A stretch of 64,000 nt of DNA. Source: C7867-002 sp038211765. Its GTDB lineage: Bacteria; Patescibacteriota; Minisyncoccia; Phycocordibacterales; PALSA-1337. The stretch covers positions 1 through 64,000 of the forward strand of contig JBBQVG010000001.1 of NCBI GenBank assembly GCA_038211765.1, given 5' to 3'. Both the position numbers and the translations under genes were made by a program. This document shows, one piece after another, positions 16,461 to 24,210 of the stretch. The notes below the pieces were generated by a model. The model ran no database searches, was not told where the DNA came from, and saw only the letters and a list, made by a program, of their open reading frames with translations. The first letter of the stretch is position 1, and the number at the start of each line of letters is the position of its first letter.

Positions 16461-17863
16461 GCACACATCCACAACTGATGTTTGCAAGCGGTGTCGGCAG
16501 TGTGACCGGAGCAAACTTTCTTTTGGAAACACCGCTTGGTGCAAAGATTTTGGTGGACTGTGGACTGATCCAGGGAGAGAGTGTGGCCATGCAGGAAAAT
16601 CGCAAACCTTTTGGATATGAGGCATCATCGATAGATGTCCTCATCGTGACGCATGCCCATCTCGACCACGTCGGCCGTATTCCCAAGCTTGTAAAGGAGG
16701 GTTTTGCTGGGGTTATTTATTCAACTCCCGAGACACGCGAACTAGCAGAACTGGTGCTTTCTGATGCAGTGGGTATCCTCACTGCCGAAGCGGCCAAGCA
16801 AGGCTTGGAACCTTTGTATACGCGAGAGGATCTCGAGGGGGTATTCCCACTATGGAAGACCATCCCATACCACCAACCATTTGAGCCTTCAAAGGGAACC
16901 TCAGTTCTTTTCAAAGACGCTGGTCACATTCTCGGATCAGCGATGGTAGAAGTAGAAATCAAGAATAATGCTAAAAATGAAAAGGAAAAAAACCTCAAAA
17001 TTCTTTTTACTGGCGATCTAGGCAATTCTCCTGCGCCACTGTTGCGCGACGCCGAAGCAATAGGGGAGGTTGACTATATGGTCATGGAAAGTGTCTATGG
17101 CGATCGCAATCACGAAGATCGTGAGAGTCGTCTGGCAAAACTGGAGCAGGTTATAAAACAAACGATCGATCGCGGGGGCACGTTGGTTATCCCGGCTTTT
17201 TCTATAGATCGAACACAAGTTTTTCTCTATGAGCTGAACAATCTGATCGAGCAAAAAAGAATACCCTCGGTCCCAGTGTTTGTAGATTCACCATTGGCTA
17301 TCAAGGCGACCATGGTCTACAAATCCAGCAAACATTTATTCAATGACGCTATCCAAAAGCAGATGGACGGGGGTGATGACATCTTTTCTTTTCCCCACCT
17401 GGAATATACAGAATCTCAAGATGAGTCACAGCAGATAGAGCGGATGAATGGAGCAAAGATTATTCTGGCAGGTTCAGGTATGTCGGTAGGTGGACGAGTC
17501 ATCAGGCACGAAGAACATTACCTTCCCGATCCGCGGAACACTATTTTGCTAGTAGGATATCAGACCACGGGATCCCTCGGCCGAAATCTAGCCGATGCCG
17601 GAGCGTCAGGTGGTTCTAGGGTAGTCACTATCCATGGCCGAAAAATAGAAGTAAAAGCGGCAATAGAAGTATTGCTCGGGTATTCCGCACACAAAGATTC
17701 TGATCACCTAGTGGATTTTGTCACTACCGCGACAGACAGGATCAAAAAGATCTTTGTAGTGATGGGTGAGCCCAAATCATCTATGCATCTGGCTCAGCGG
17801 TTGAATGATGAGTTGCCGGTGAAAGCTCTTGTGCCGGAAAGGGGAGTGATGTATGAACTGTAG
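16457..17863 (+). CDS. Beta-CASP metallo-beta-lactamase ribonuclease (CPSF-like)
   Basis: 468 residues. The metallo-beta-lactamase motif THAHLDHVGRIP is near residue 73, later His/Asp ligands are in DAGHILGSAMVEV and LFTGDLG. The beta-CASP part follows (VMESVYGDRNHEDR ... VIPAFSIDRTQVFLYELNNL ... ILAGSGMSVGGRVIRHEEHYL), with the final His in YSAHKDSDHLVDF. Enzymes of this group process or degrade RNA as zinc-dependent endo- and exonucleases. It overlaps the upstream membrane gene by 4 bp. Confidence 0.93.
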   Translation: MSTHPQLMFASGVGSVTGANFLLETPLGAKILVDCGLIQGESVAMQENRKPFGYEASSIDVLIVTHAHLDHVGRIPKLVKEGFAGVIYSTPETRELAELVLSDAVGILTAEAAKQGLEPLYTREDLEGVFPLWKTIPYHQPFEPSKGTSVLFKDAGHILGSAMVEVEIKNNAKNEKEKNLKILFTGDLGNSPAPLLRDAEAIGEVDYMVMESVYGDRNHEDRESRLAKLEQVIKQTIDRGGTLVIPAFSIDRTQVFLYELNNLIEQKRIPSVPVFVDSPLAIKATMVYKSSKHLFNDAIQKQMDGGDDIFSFPHLEYTESQDESQQIERMNGAKIILAGSGMSVGGRVIRHEEHYLPDPRNTILLVGYQTTGSLGRNLADAGASGGSRVVTIHGRKIEVKAAIEVLLGYSAHKDSDHLVDFVTTATDRIKKIFVVMGEPKSSMHLAQRLNDELPVKALVPERGVMYEL

Positions 17864-17874
17864 AAAAGCTGGAG

Positions 17875-18219
17875 TTATTTGACCATAGCCACAACTTTTT
17901 TGAATGTATCAGGCTGGAACTCGGCGAGGTGAGCGAGAGATTTGCGGTCTAGGCCGAGATTCTTTTTCTTGGCATCACCCATGAATTTGCTATATGAATA
18001 TCCGAGTGGACGAAGTGCGGCGTTGATCTTGACGTTCCAGAGACGGCGGAAGTCGCCTTTCTTGTCGCGGCGGTGTGCTAGGCCATATGCTCCAGCATGG
18101 AGGAGGGCTTCAGACGCTGCACGTTCTTTCTTGGAGCGACCAAAACGAAAACCCTTGGCCATTTTGAGGACTGTGCGGCGGTATTTGAGAGCGTGAACTG
18201 CTTTTTTTACTCGTGTCAT
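17875..18219 (-). CDS. rplT: 50S ribosomal protein L20
   Basis: 114 residues, normal length. MTRVKKAVHALKYRRTVLKM then AKGFRFGRSKKERAASEALL and YSYSKFMGDAKKKNLGLDRK are diagnostic. L20 is needed early in 50S assembly and in many bacteria represses its own operon. Order infC-rpmI-rplT is the classical one. Confidence 0.97.
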   Translation of the reverse strand: MTRVKKAVHALKYRRTVLKMAKGFRFGRSKKERAASEALLHAGAYGLAHRRDKKGDFRRLWNVKINAALRPLGYSYSKFMGDAKKKNLGLDRKSLAHLAEFQPDTFKKVVAMVK

Positions 18220-18258
18220 GAAAGTGGATTAGGAATTATAAATATAAGAATGGGACTG

Positions 18259-18450
18259 TTACTGATTGACCAAGAAGCGACTCCTAGCTTTGTTATCCAT
18301 GTGGATAGTAGCGTAGCCGCCCTTGCGAGCGCTGACGCGTGTGCGCTCTTTGGCATTGAAATGGTTCTGACCGGCCTTGCGAGCGAGGATCTTGCCGTTC
18401 TTGGTTATCTTGAATCTCTTCAAGAATGATTTGTTGGTTTTGATTGCCAT
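18259..18450 (-). CDS. rpmI: 50S ribosomal protein L35
   Basis: 63 residues. MAIKTNKSFLKRFKITKNGK, a basic protein of the right length between infC and rplT. It starts one base after the infC stop codon, so the two are tightly coupled. Confidence 0.96.
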   Translation of the reverse strand: MAIKTNKSFLKRFKITKNGKILARKAGQNHFNAKERTRVSARKGGYATIHMDNKARSRFLVNQ

Positions 18451-18451
18451 G

Positions 18452-18961
18452 TTATTTCTTTTCTACGTATATGGTTAGACCTTTTGGTCCCTTGACCGCT
18501 TCTTGAGCGATCTTGTACTCGACGGTAATGAGTTTGAGTATTCTTTCGAGGCGTTCCTTGAGGAAATTGAAGTCCATGTACTTGGAGCGTCCGATGAGGA
18601 AGAGGTCGATCTTCACTCGGTTGCCTTCGGAGAGCCATTCGGAGACTCTCTTGGCTTTGAGTTCGAGATCGTGTTCGCCTGTGCCGATCTTGACCTGAAC
18701 GGTCTTTACTTCGGTGGTCTGAACCTTGGACTTTGCCTCTTTCTGCTTCTTTTTTTCATCGTACACATACTTGCCATAATCCATGATCTTGGCGACTGGC
18801 GGGACAGCAGTAGGTGAGATCTCGATCAGGTCCATCCCTCGCTTTTGCGCTTCCGCTAGGGCGACGGTAAGGGAAATCACACCGAGATTCTCGCCATCTG
18901 CAGTAATAACTCGCAGTTCAGGCGCTTTGATTTGATGGTTTATTTTGACTCGTATAGCCAA
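18452..18961 (-). CDS. infC: Translation initiation factor IF-3, UUG start
   Basis: 169 residues. The N-domain (LRVITADGENLGVISLTVAL) and C-domain (VKIGTGEHDLELKAKRVSEWLSEG ... GPKGLTIYVEKK) are complete. No in-frame ATG fits: the reading frame begins with TTG (complement of 18959-18961) followed by GCTATACGAGTC. IF-3 rejects non-AUG starts, so a rare start lets it limit its own synthesis, as known for AUU in E. coli. A possible hairpin (CGCCC with GGGCG, about 18969-18990) lies over the ribosome site. Confidence 0.94.
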   Translation of the reverse strand: MAIRVKINHQIKAPELRVITADGENLGVISLTVALAEAQKRGMDLIEISPTAVPPVAKIMDYGKYVYDEKKKQKEAKSKVQTTEVKTVQVKIGTGEHDLELKAKRVSEWLSEGNRVKIDLFLIGRSKYMDFNFLKERLERILKLITVEYKIAQEAVKGPKGLTIYVEKK

Positions 18962-19037
18962 TGGATTACCGCCCCGAAAGAGCGGGCGAGCTGTATTTAT
19001 AGCACGGATAAGGCTTATTTGGCAATCTATTGAGGTA

Positions 19038-19065
19038 TTGACAATCTAGATAAGTGTGATATACT
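19038..19065 (+). promoter_or_regulatory. Consensus promoter of an orphan cassette
   Basis: TTGACA (19038-19043), 16-bp spacer, TATACT (19060-19065). It gives a leader of about 140 nt. Confidence 0.75.
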
Positions 19066-19096
19066 TCTCTCATAAGTTCTTTGATATGCGAGCACG

Positions 19097-19148
19097 TTCG
19101 CCATAACAGCAAGTGTCTGACATTTTGGACATTTCCCGTTGTGGCGAA
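19097..19148 (+). promoter_or_regulatory. Leader hairpin of the orphan cassette
   Basis: An 11-bp stem with one G-U pair (19097-19107 with 19138-19148) encloses a 30-nt loop. It is preceded by GTTCTTTGA, a motif also found before the leader hairpin at 36951-37002. Confidence 0.55.
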
Positions 19149-19212
19149 GAGTAGTAACCACACATCAACAAACCGTATCCTAAGGGGTACAAACCATGAA
19201 AGGATGATAACG

Positions 19213-19929
19213 ATGAATACATCGATTACATCAAGTAGTGAAACAGCAGCCAGTTCAGATCAGTTGGCCCAGGTTGTACGCGTCATCGAAGACGCAGCAC
19301 GCAAAGGCGGAAAAGAAGTCGTCGAAGAACTCGCGCAAGCGGGGATCATCAATACGAAGAATCTTCAGCAGGTGCTGGGGATGAAAGGTTTCGCCGCCTC
19401 GATCCGGGAATTCGTGAAAACGAAGATCGCCGAACTCGCGGAAAACATCCGTGGCCTCGTTAAGCTCATCTCCGGCGCCGAAAAACTCTGGCTCGATGAG
19501 ACGGACGGGAAGCAGATCATAGCCAAAGCGAAGGATACGTTTCTGGGCTGGATTGACCCTGACTTCAAGGAATACGGCACGAACGTCGTGAGCGAGCCTA
19601 CCGGCAAAGCTTGCGTCGAAGTCCACGAAATGATAAAGAACGGAACGTTCGCCCAGATCTTCGGCGGGATGGCGACTGACCTCAAAAGTCTTTGCCTGAC
19701 ACAGCCGCAGATCATCCAATTCGTGCAGAAGTACCCTAAGTGGCTTCGCACGGGAGGATACGGGACCTTCTTCTTGTTCAAAGTCGGTGGCGAGTTCTTC
19801 GTTGCCTTCGTGTCCTGGCGCGGCGGCGAGCGGCTCGCGGTCCTTGCCCGTCGCTTGTCGCACGCCGGCGAGTGGAATGCCAATGACCGTCGTCGGCTCG
19901 TCGTTCCGCAACTGGTGCTTACAAATTAG
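19213..19929 (+). CDS. Orphan protein, unknown function
   Basis: 238 residues from ATG 19213; the AAAGG at 19198-19202 is well placed for this start and too close for the ATG at 19204. It is soluble with no signal peptide. The N-terminal half is helical (VVRVIEDAARKGGKEVVEEL ... IREFVKTKIAELAENIRGLV). The second half holds GTFFLFKVGGEFFVAFVSWR and a basic tail. I recognise no family. Its GC-rich codon choice differs from neighbours. It forms a single-gene unit with a consensus promoter, leader hairpin and strong terminator. Confidence 0.7.
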   Translation: MNTSITSSSETAASSDQLAQVVRVIEDAARKGGKEVVEELAQAGIINTKNLQQVLGMKGFAASIREFVKTKIAELAENIRGLVKLISGAEKLWLDETDGKQIIAKAKDTFLGWIDPDFKEYGTNVVSEPTGKACVEVHEMIKNGTFAQIFGGMATDLKSLCLTQPQIIQFVQKYPKWLRTGGYGTFFLFKVGGEFFVAFVSWRGGERLAVLARRLSHAGEWNANDRRRLVVPQLVLTN

Positions 19930-19951
19930 TCTTGAGCCTTTGGCTCACAGT

Positions 19952-19998
19952 CCCTCTGACCCTTGTCAAATTTATTTTGGCAAATCAGGGGGATTTTT
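19952..19998 (+). terminator. Strong two-part terminator
   Basis: CCCTCTGA (19952-19959) pairs with TCAGGGGG (19985-19992) and TTGTCAAA (19963-19970) pairs with TTTGGCAA (19976-19983), followed by ATTTTT. It ends the orphan cassette and lies 15 bp before the convergent cardiolipin synthase gene. Confidence 0.75.
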
Positions 19999-20012
19999 GC
20001 TGGTAGCGGCTG

Positions 20013-21119
20013 TCACAAAAACTTTCTGACCAATCGGATCAAATATTCTGGGATCTTTTCTATAAAAAGCATATTTTGACGATCTTCAATAGTCACTTCC
20101 TTGGCGACTTCGACATCTCGCATAAAATGACCCGTTAGTTCTTTTGAAAAGTCACTGTTTGTACTGACGAGGTTGGCTTCGTAGTTATAAAGCAAACTAG
20201 CGGCATCGAGATTGAGTGATCCGACTGTAGCCCAATTGCCATCAACTACCATGGTCTTGCTATGAATGAGAGTCTCCGGATAAAGGAATATGCGCACTCC
20301 AGATGCAAGAAGGGTATCAAAGAAAGACCTGGCTCCCTGGTCGGCGGCATAAATATTTGAACTTTCGGGAACAAGGATACGGACATCTACCCCTCGGTGT
20401 GCGGCCATTTTTAGTACTCGTATCATGCGGTGCGTAGGCACAAAGTATGGCGTCGTAATAAAAATATATTTCTGTGCATTGCGGATAGCGGCCACGTATG
20501 TGCGGTGAAGGTGGCGTTTGCCTGCAGCAGGGGAATTTGTGACGTATGAAAATTCTGGATCTCGCGGTAACTGAGCAGGTAATTTTTTTTGTTTGAGTGC
20601 GGCTCGGAATGCTCCGCCAGATCGCTTGGCCGATCGCCACATCTGATCGAAGGCAAATTGCATTGAGGTAACCACGGCACCTTCTACTCGTACGTTGGTG
20701 TCCCGCCAATTTTTGAGGATATCGCGAATGCAGATACTGCCGGTGTAACCGACTTTTCCATCGATGACCAGGGTACGCCTGTGGTTGCGGAGATACCAGG
20801 CGCGATAGTTGTGCACATGGTAATACGCAGGCACTAGAGTCTTCCAGAACAAAAGTTCGATGCCTTTTTTGCGGAGATCTTCTACAGTAGCCGCACCTGT
20901 CAGTGAAAAACTACCGATAGCGTCCCAGAGAAAACGGACTTTGACTCCAGCGGCCGCACGTTCTGTGCAAACGTCGATAAGACGCTGTCCGAACTCGTCG
21001 GGATAGAAAATAAATTGCTCCAGGACGATGCTGGTGGTGGCCTTTTCGCAGTCGGCGATCATGGATTGCCAGGCGAGTTCATTGGAGGCATACAGGGTCC
21101 ATGAGGTTGGGGAGGGCAT
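20013..21119 (-). CDS. Phospholipase D-type cardiolipin synthase
   Basis: 368 residues from ATG 21119 (MPSPTSWTLYASNELAWQSM). It has two PLD halves. The second HKD motif is intact (IHSKTMVVDGNWATVGSLN, near residue 285). The first reads NHRRTLVIDGKVGYTGS, with Arg in place of the usual Lys of HxK. The family joins two phosphatidylglycerols, or a PG and another lipid, at the membrane. There are no N-terminal membrane segments, unlike the longer ClsA. The gene converges on the orphan cassette. Confidence 0.88.
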   Translation of the reverse strand: MPSPTSWTLYASNELAWQSMIADCEKATTSIVLEQFIFYPDEFGQRLIDVCTERAAAGVKVRFLWDAIGSFSLTGAATVEDLRKKGIELLFWKTLVPAYYHVHNYRAWYLRNHRRTLVIDGKVGYTGSICIRDILKNWRDTNVRVEGAVVTSMQFAFDQMWRSAKRSGGAFRAALKQKKLPAQLPRDPEFSYVTNSPAAGKRHLHRTYVAAIRNAQKYIFITTPYFVPTHRMIRVLKMAAHRGVDVRILVPESSNIYAADQGARSFFDTLLASGVRIFLYPETLIHSKTMVVDGNWATVGSLNLDAASLLYNYEANLVSTNSDFSKELTGHFMRDVEVAKEVTIEDRQNMLFIEKIPEYLIRLVRKFL

Positions 21120-21167
21120 GGAGATAAGTGTACAGCGCAAAGAAGGAAGAAGGAAGAAGGCTCATTT

Positions 21168-21197
21168 TTGGACTTTGTGGGCTTTCGCCTGTAGACT
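21168..21197 (+). promoter_or_regulatory. Promoter of smpB
   Basis: TTGGAC (21168-21173), 18-bp spacer, TAGACT (21192-21197), 6 bp before the ATG at 21204: another case of almost no leader. Confidence 0.5.
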
Positions 21198-21203
21198 TAT
21201 TTT

Positions 21204-21650
21204 ATGCCCACATTAGTCGATTACAAAAAGGCCCATTTTAACTATGAAATCCTCGAGAAATACGAGGCGGGGATTGTGCTACGAGGATTTGAAGTAAAGT
21301 CTCTCAAGAAGGGGCAAGGCTCCCTCGAAGGTGCATACGTCGTCATTCGTGGAGGTGAAGCCTTCGCGGTCAATGTATTTATTCCACCATACCAAGAAAA
21401 AAATACGCCAAAAGATTATGAGCCACGCGGCAATCGCAAACTGCTTCTGTCCAAGAAAGAGATAGCAGAGTTGGCGGCAAAAGAAATGGCGAAAGGATTG
21501 ACAATAGTGCCGATTTCGATATATAATAAAGGCCCTCTAGTGAAGGTTTCTGTAGCTGTAGTCCGTGGAAAGAAGCAGTACGATAAACGCGAGACTACAA
21601 AGAAACGAGAAACCGACAGGGCTGTGAGGAGGGAGTTCAAAGATCGTTGA
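21204..21650 (+). CDS. smpB: SsrA-binding protein SmpB
   Basis: 148 residues, normal length. Typical segments are YEILEKYEAGIVLRGFEVKS, NVFIPPYQEKN and LLLSKKEI, with the basic C-terminal tail GKKQYDKRETTKKRETDRAV that enters the empty mRNA channel. SmpB delivers tmRNA to stalled ribosomes. It is followed by ssrA after a 162-bp repeat region. Confidence 0.96.
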   Translation: MPTLVDYKKAHFNYEILEKYEAGIVLRGFEVKSLKKGQGSLEGAYVVIRGGEAFAVNVFIPPYQEKNTPKDYEPRGNRKLLLSKKEIAELAAKEMAKGLTIVPISIYNKGPLVKVSVAVVRGKKQYDKRETTKKRETDRAVRREFKDR

Positions 21651-21682
21651 CAATGTAAGTCTGTGACCAAACAGAGTCTCCG

Positions 21683-21814
21683 TCTCGAATTTTTCAGCTC
21701 TGCTGAAAAATCCCTCGACGTGAATTTTGTTAAGGCCAAAATTTTGGTCTCGAATTTTCCCACCTAGCGGCAGGAAAATCTCTCGATCCAAATTTTGTTA
21801 AGGCCAAAATTTGG
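21683..21814 (+). repeat. Two tandem structured modules before ssrA
   Basis: Two ~65-bp units (21683-21747, 21748-21814) each contain TCTCGAATTTT, a hairpin, then a palindrome AATTTTG-ttaaggc-CAAAATT. The hairpin stems differ in sequence yet stay paired (ATTTTTCAGC/GCTGAAAAAT in unit 1; ATTTTCC/GGAAAAT in unit 2). The second unit ends at the first bases of tmRNA. They could be promoter, processing or regulatory modules. Confidence 0.6.
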
Positions 21815-22179
21815 GGATGATCGGCTTCGACAAGCGATCGTTTTCGTCCGTGCGATGCGAGCACCATTAACTCGTAAATCTGATGGAAATCACAAATGCT
21901 AAATCAACCGTTTCTCCGTATTTCGGAGCCAAGGACTTTGCATTCGCACTAGTTTAACTAGAGCGCGTTCACCCAAGGGGATCCATACCTTGATGTGGAT
22001 GTCATTACCCGGATGTAGGTATTACGAGACTTCTCAGCTCGTAGCCGAAACACCGAGATCGCGATTATGTGTTTTGCAATATTTTTCAGCATAATCGTTA
22101 AACTACAAATTTTGCTACCATCGTAGAATCGTTCGACAAACATCGTTTGAACCTGGGTTCGATTCCCAGCATCTCCACA
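21813..22179 (+). ncRNA. ssrA: Transfer-messenger RNA (tmRNA)
   Basis: The 5' end GGGGATGATCGGCTTCGAC and the 3' end with T-arm CTGGGTTCGATTCCCAG and CATCTCC form the tRNA-like part (GGGGATG pairs with CATCTCC). No CCA is encoded: the acceptor strand is followed by ACA. A reading frame runs through the middle to TAA at 21955-21957 and ends DFAFALV; upstream it contains NAKSTVSPYFGAK. The exact resume codon is uncertain. tmRNA tags and releases proteins stuck on broken mRNAs, with SmpB. The length of about 365 nt is typical. Confidence 0.95.
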
Positions 22180-22182
22180 AAT

Positions 22183-22211
22183 TTGACAGATATGAGTAAA
22201 CATGCTATCAT
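22183..22211 (+). promoter_or_regulatory. Consensus promoter directly after ssrA
   Basis: TTGACA (22183-22188), 17-bp spacer, TATCAT (22206-22211), starting a few bases after the tmRNA end. Confidence 0.75.
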
Positions 22212-22270
22212 TTTAGGTAGCAGTTTTACAGCAATCCAACAACCAAAACGTCCGAAACAGCACATTGATT

Positions 22271-22762
22271 ATGAAAAAAACATTCCGTCAGTTTGAACAT
22301 GGAACAGCGGCATACGTTATCGCGCACGCTAAATGGATGACCAGTCGCGGGCGTAATCCCTCAATGCAGTTTCTCACAGAAAAAAATCCCTGCAAAGCAC
22401 TGGCTTCTGCGAAGGTCATCTGCAACTCCGTTGAGCAGTATCAATACGTCGGTGGCATTGTCGCCAGTCAGGGCGAACAAATCCTCAAGCAGGGTCGCCC
22501 TTACAACGACTTCGACGAGAACGAGGTCACTGCCGTGGCTCGTCACATTGTGACGACGTCCGAAAGTGAAGAACAGCTCAAAGAGCGTCTCGAGACCAGT
22601 CTTGGTTGCAGCATGGTGATGGTGTCGGTCCTGCGTGCCTTAACCCAACTCGGGCGGGAAGCGAAGGAACTGTGCTTGGCCATGGGTGGCCTTACCATGA
22701 AGGACGGTTCACTGGTGCAGGTCATGTTCTTCAGTCCACGCGGCGAGATCATTTCGCTGTAA
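22271..22762 (+). CDS. Orphan protein, unknown function
   Basis: 163 residues from ATG 22271 (MKKTFRQFEHGTAAYVIAHA). Soluble, mixed alpha/beta by eye, without known motifs. Segments include SMQFLTEKNPCKALASAKVI and the C-terminal VLRALTQLGREAKELCLAMG then LVQVMFFSPRGEIISL. No clear ribosome site is seen. It is a single-gene unit between a consensus promoter and a textbook terminator. I cannot assign a function. Confidence 0.7.
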   Translation: MKKTFRQFEHGTAAYVIAHAKWMTSRGRNPSMQFLTEKNPCKALASAKVICNSVEQYQYVGGIVASQGEQILKQGRPYNDFDENEVTAVARHIVTTSESEEQLKERLETSLGCSMVMVSVLRALTQLGREAKELCLAMGGLTMKDGSLVQVMFFSPRGEIISL

Positions 22763-22769
22763 GCATTTG

Positions 22770-22818
22770 GTCCCCGTAAGAGAAAGTCCTCGTGGCAATC
22801 TCTTACGGGGACTTTTTT
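22770..22818 (+). terminator. Textbook terminator of the orphan cassette
   Basis: 14-bp perfect stem (22770-22783 with 22799-22812) and a T6 run, 8 bp after the stop codon. Confidence 0.92.
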
Positions 22819-22902
22819 ATATATCAGATTCTATTCCCACCTTGTGAACCTCCTACGTCAAATACCCTCTAAACAGTGCAGCTTTGGAGCTCCCGAAGCC
22901 CC

Positions 22903-22954
22903 ACAATCGCTTCAGACATCTCAAAAACCCAAGGATATAGTTGGTTCCAACTTT
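22903..22954. repeat. 52-bp perfect direct repeat, left copy
   Basis: Identical to 23570-23621. Begins ACAATCGCTTCAG and ends GTTGGTTCCAACTTT. Together the copies bracket one promoter-gene-terminator unit; period 667 bp. The stretch 22819-23098 holds otherwise only this repeat and the promoter at 22989. Confidence 0.9.
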
Positions 22955-22988
22955 GTTGCAATTAGGATGACAATTCACTTCCATAAAG

Positions 22989-23017
22989 TTGACGAATATA
23001 TCATTATATGTTATGAT
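22989..23017 (+). promoter_or_regulatory. Promoter of the bracketed orphan gene
   Basis: TTGACG (22989-22994), 17-bp spacer, TATGAT (23012-23017). Leader of about 75 nt with AAAGGAAA before the start. Confidence 0.65.
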
Positions 23018-23098
23018 AACTATGCATGAACACTGGTTCTGTTGAGCTAAACATCGGGCTCATTAAACATTCGATAAAAGAACATTGAAAGGAAAGTT

Positions 23099-23488
23099 GT
23101 GCGAAAACAATACAGAGTCAAGATTCCTCTTGGAAACAGTGGCGAATTGTCCATAATTGGAAACATTGCCGGTCCTGAGCTAACGAAGGTTACATTCTGG
23201 GCAAAGAAAATTTGGCTCGATGTGCGAGTTTTGGACCCGGGGGATATCGAGATCAGAATAAGGCAAGTTATCGGGGGTGATTGCATTCTGACGTGGAATG
23301 ATGGGAAATATCCAGAAGCCACGATCATTTTTGTGTTGACCGTCAAAACAAACACGCTCGAGAGGCCTGTCATCAATGAAAGGCGTTTACTTGAAGCAGC
23401 CCGCAGGAAGTTAAATAGTGTGCTTCAGGAAGTGCAAATCGACAATGCTGAATACGATCGGGGTTCCAAAGAAGCGCGTGGTTACTAG
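23099..23488 (+). CDS. Orphan protein inside a direct-repeat-bracketed cassette
   Basis: 129 residues from GTG 23099, 6 bp after GAAAGGA. Sequence: RKQYRVKIPLGNSGELSIIG then KVTFWAKKIWLDVRVLDPGD, a likely small beta-rich domain, and a helical charged C-terminus (RRLLEAARRKLNSVLQEVQI). No known family. The unit is promoter-gene-terminator and is flanked by 52-bp perfect direct repeats, so it may be a movable or duplicated cassette (inference). Confidence 0.65.
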   Translation: MRKQYRVKIPLGNSGELSIIGNIAGPELTKVTFWAKKIWLDVRVLDPGDIEIRIRQVIGGDCILTWNDGKYPEATIIFVLTVKTNTLERPVINERRLLEAARRKLNSVLQEVQIDNAEYDRGSKEARGY

Positions 23489-23509
23489 GGCAGATTAATT
23501 TACCGCAGT

Positions 23510-23561
23510 AGACCTTCATGAGACTGACCTTTATAGGCTTTCTCACGAAGGTCTTTCTCTT
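23510..23561 (+). terminator. Terminator of the bracketed cassette
   Basis: 14-bp stem with one mismatch (23510-23523 with 23541-23554), then TTCTCTT. It lies 8 bp before the right-hand 52-bp repeat. Confidence 0.8.
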
Positions 23562-23569
23562 ATATATTT

Positions 23570-23621
23570 ACAATCGCTTCAGACATCTCAAAAACCCAAG
23601 GATATAGTTGGTTCCAACTTT
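23570..23621. repeat. 52-bp perfect direct repeat, right copy
   Basis: Identical over 52 bp to 22903-22954; the flanks outside both copies differ. Confidence 0.9.
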
Positions 23622-23634
23622 TACTCACTATGTC

Positions 23635-23734
23635 CACTCGACTCGTCGTGAATTTCTCACTTCGTTCGAAATTCACTCCTCGCTCGTGGCAAGCCACATA
23701 TGACGAGTTGAGTGTCTCGAGCGAAGTCGAGAGA
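23635..23734. repeat. Cruciform-like nest of inverted repeats
   Basis: Outer 13-bp arms with one G-U pair (23635-23647 and 23702-23714) enclose a perfect 9-bp hairpin GTGAATTTC/GAAATTCAC (23648-23656 and 23668-23676) and GTGGC/GCCAC. A further hairpin TCTCGA/TCGAGA lies at about 23715-23734. No gene is seen in 23489-23836 apart from the terminator and the right 52-bp repeat. Confidence 0.55.
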
Positions 23735-23836
23735 CGTATGTAATATACTTTGCTAGCTCGTGGTAAACCACCTAGTTATACGATTGGGTAATTTTTGGTT
23801 GAGAGTCGAAGGACATAGTTATGATATGCTCCGACT

Positions 23837-24100
23837 ATGATATTTGTTTACATGATAAAAGATAATTCAAATAGGATTTATATTGGTGTTTCCAAAAATC
23901 CACAAGAGCGACTAGTTATACACAATAGAGGAGCCGGAGCAAATTTTACTTTATCTGGTAATTTTCGATTGGTCTTTATTGAAGAGCATGAAACTCTTTC
24001 TGAAGCTCGAAAGAGAGAAGTACAAATCAAGAAATGGAGTAGAGTGAAGAAAGAATTTTTAATTGGTAGATATAATAAGGGTTTGGCAACAAAGAATTAA
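23837..24100 (+). CDS. Small GIY-YIG domain protein (UPF0213-like)
   Basis: 87 residues: FVYMIKDNSNRIYIGVSKNP carries the VYMI/YIGV pair (GIY-YIG equivalent), followed by ERLVIHNRGAGANFT and the conserved Glu in EARKREVQIKKWSRVKKEFL. Single-domain proteins of this group are predicted structure-specific nucleases. AT-rich and isolated; probably acquired (inference). No clear ribosome site. Confidence 0.9.
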   Translation: MIFVYMIKDNSNRIYIGVSKNPQERLVIHNRGAGANFTLSGNFRLVFIEEHETLSEARKREVQIKKWSRVKKEFLIGRYNKGLATKN

Positions 24101-24210
24101 TTATATGAGAACCCAATCACAATAAGCCAGATGGATGTTTGGTTTCATTGTCGCTCACCAAACCTCACCAACATGTGCCATAATACTCACATATCATTCA
24201 CATTACACCT

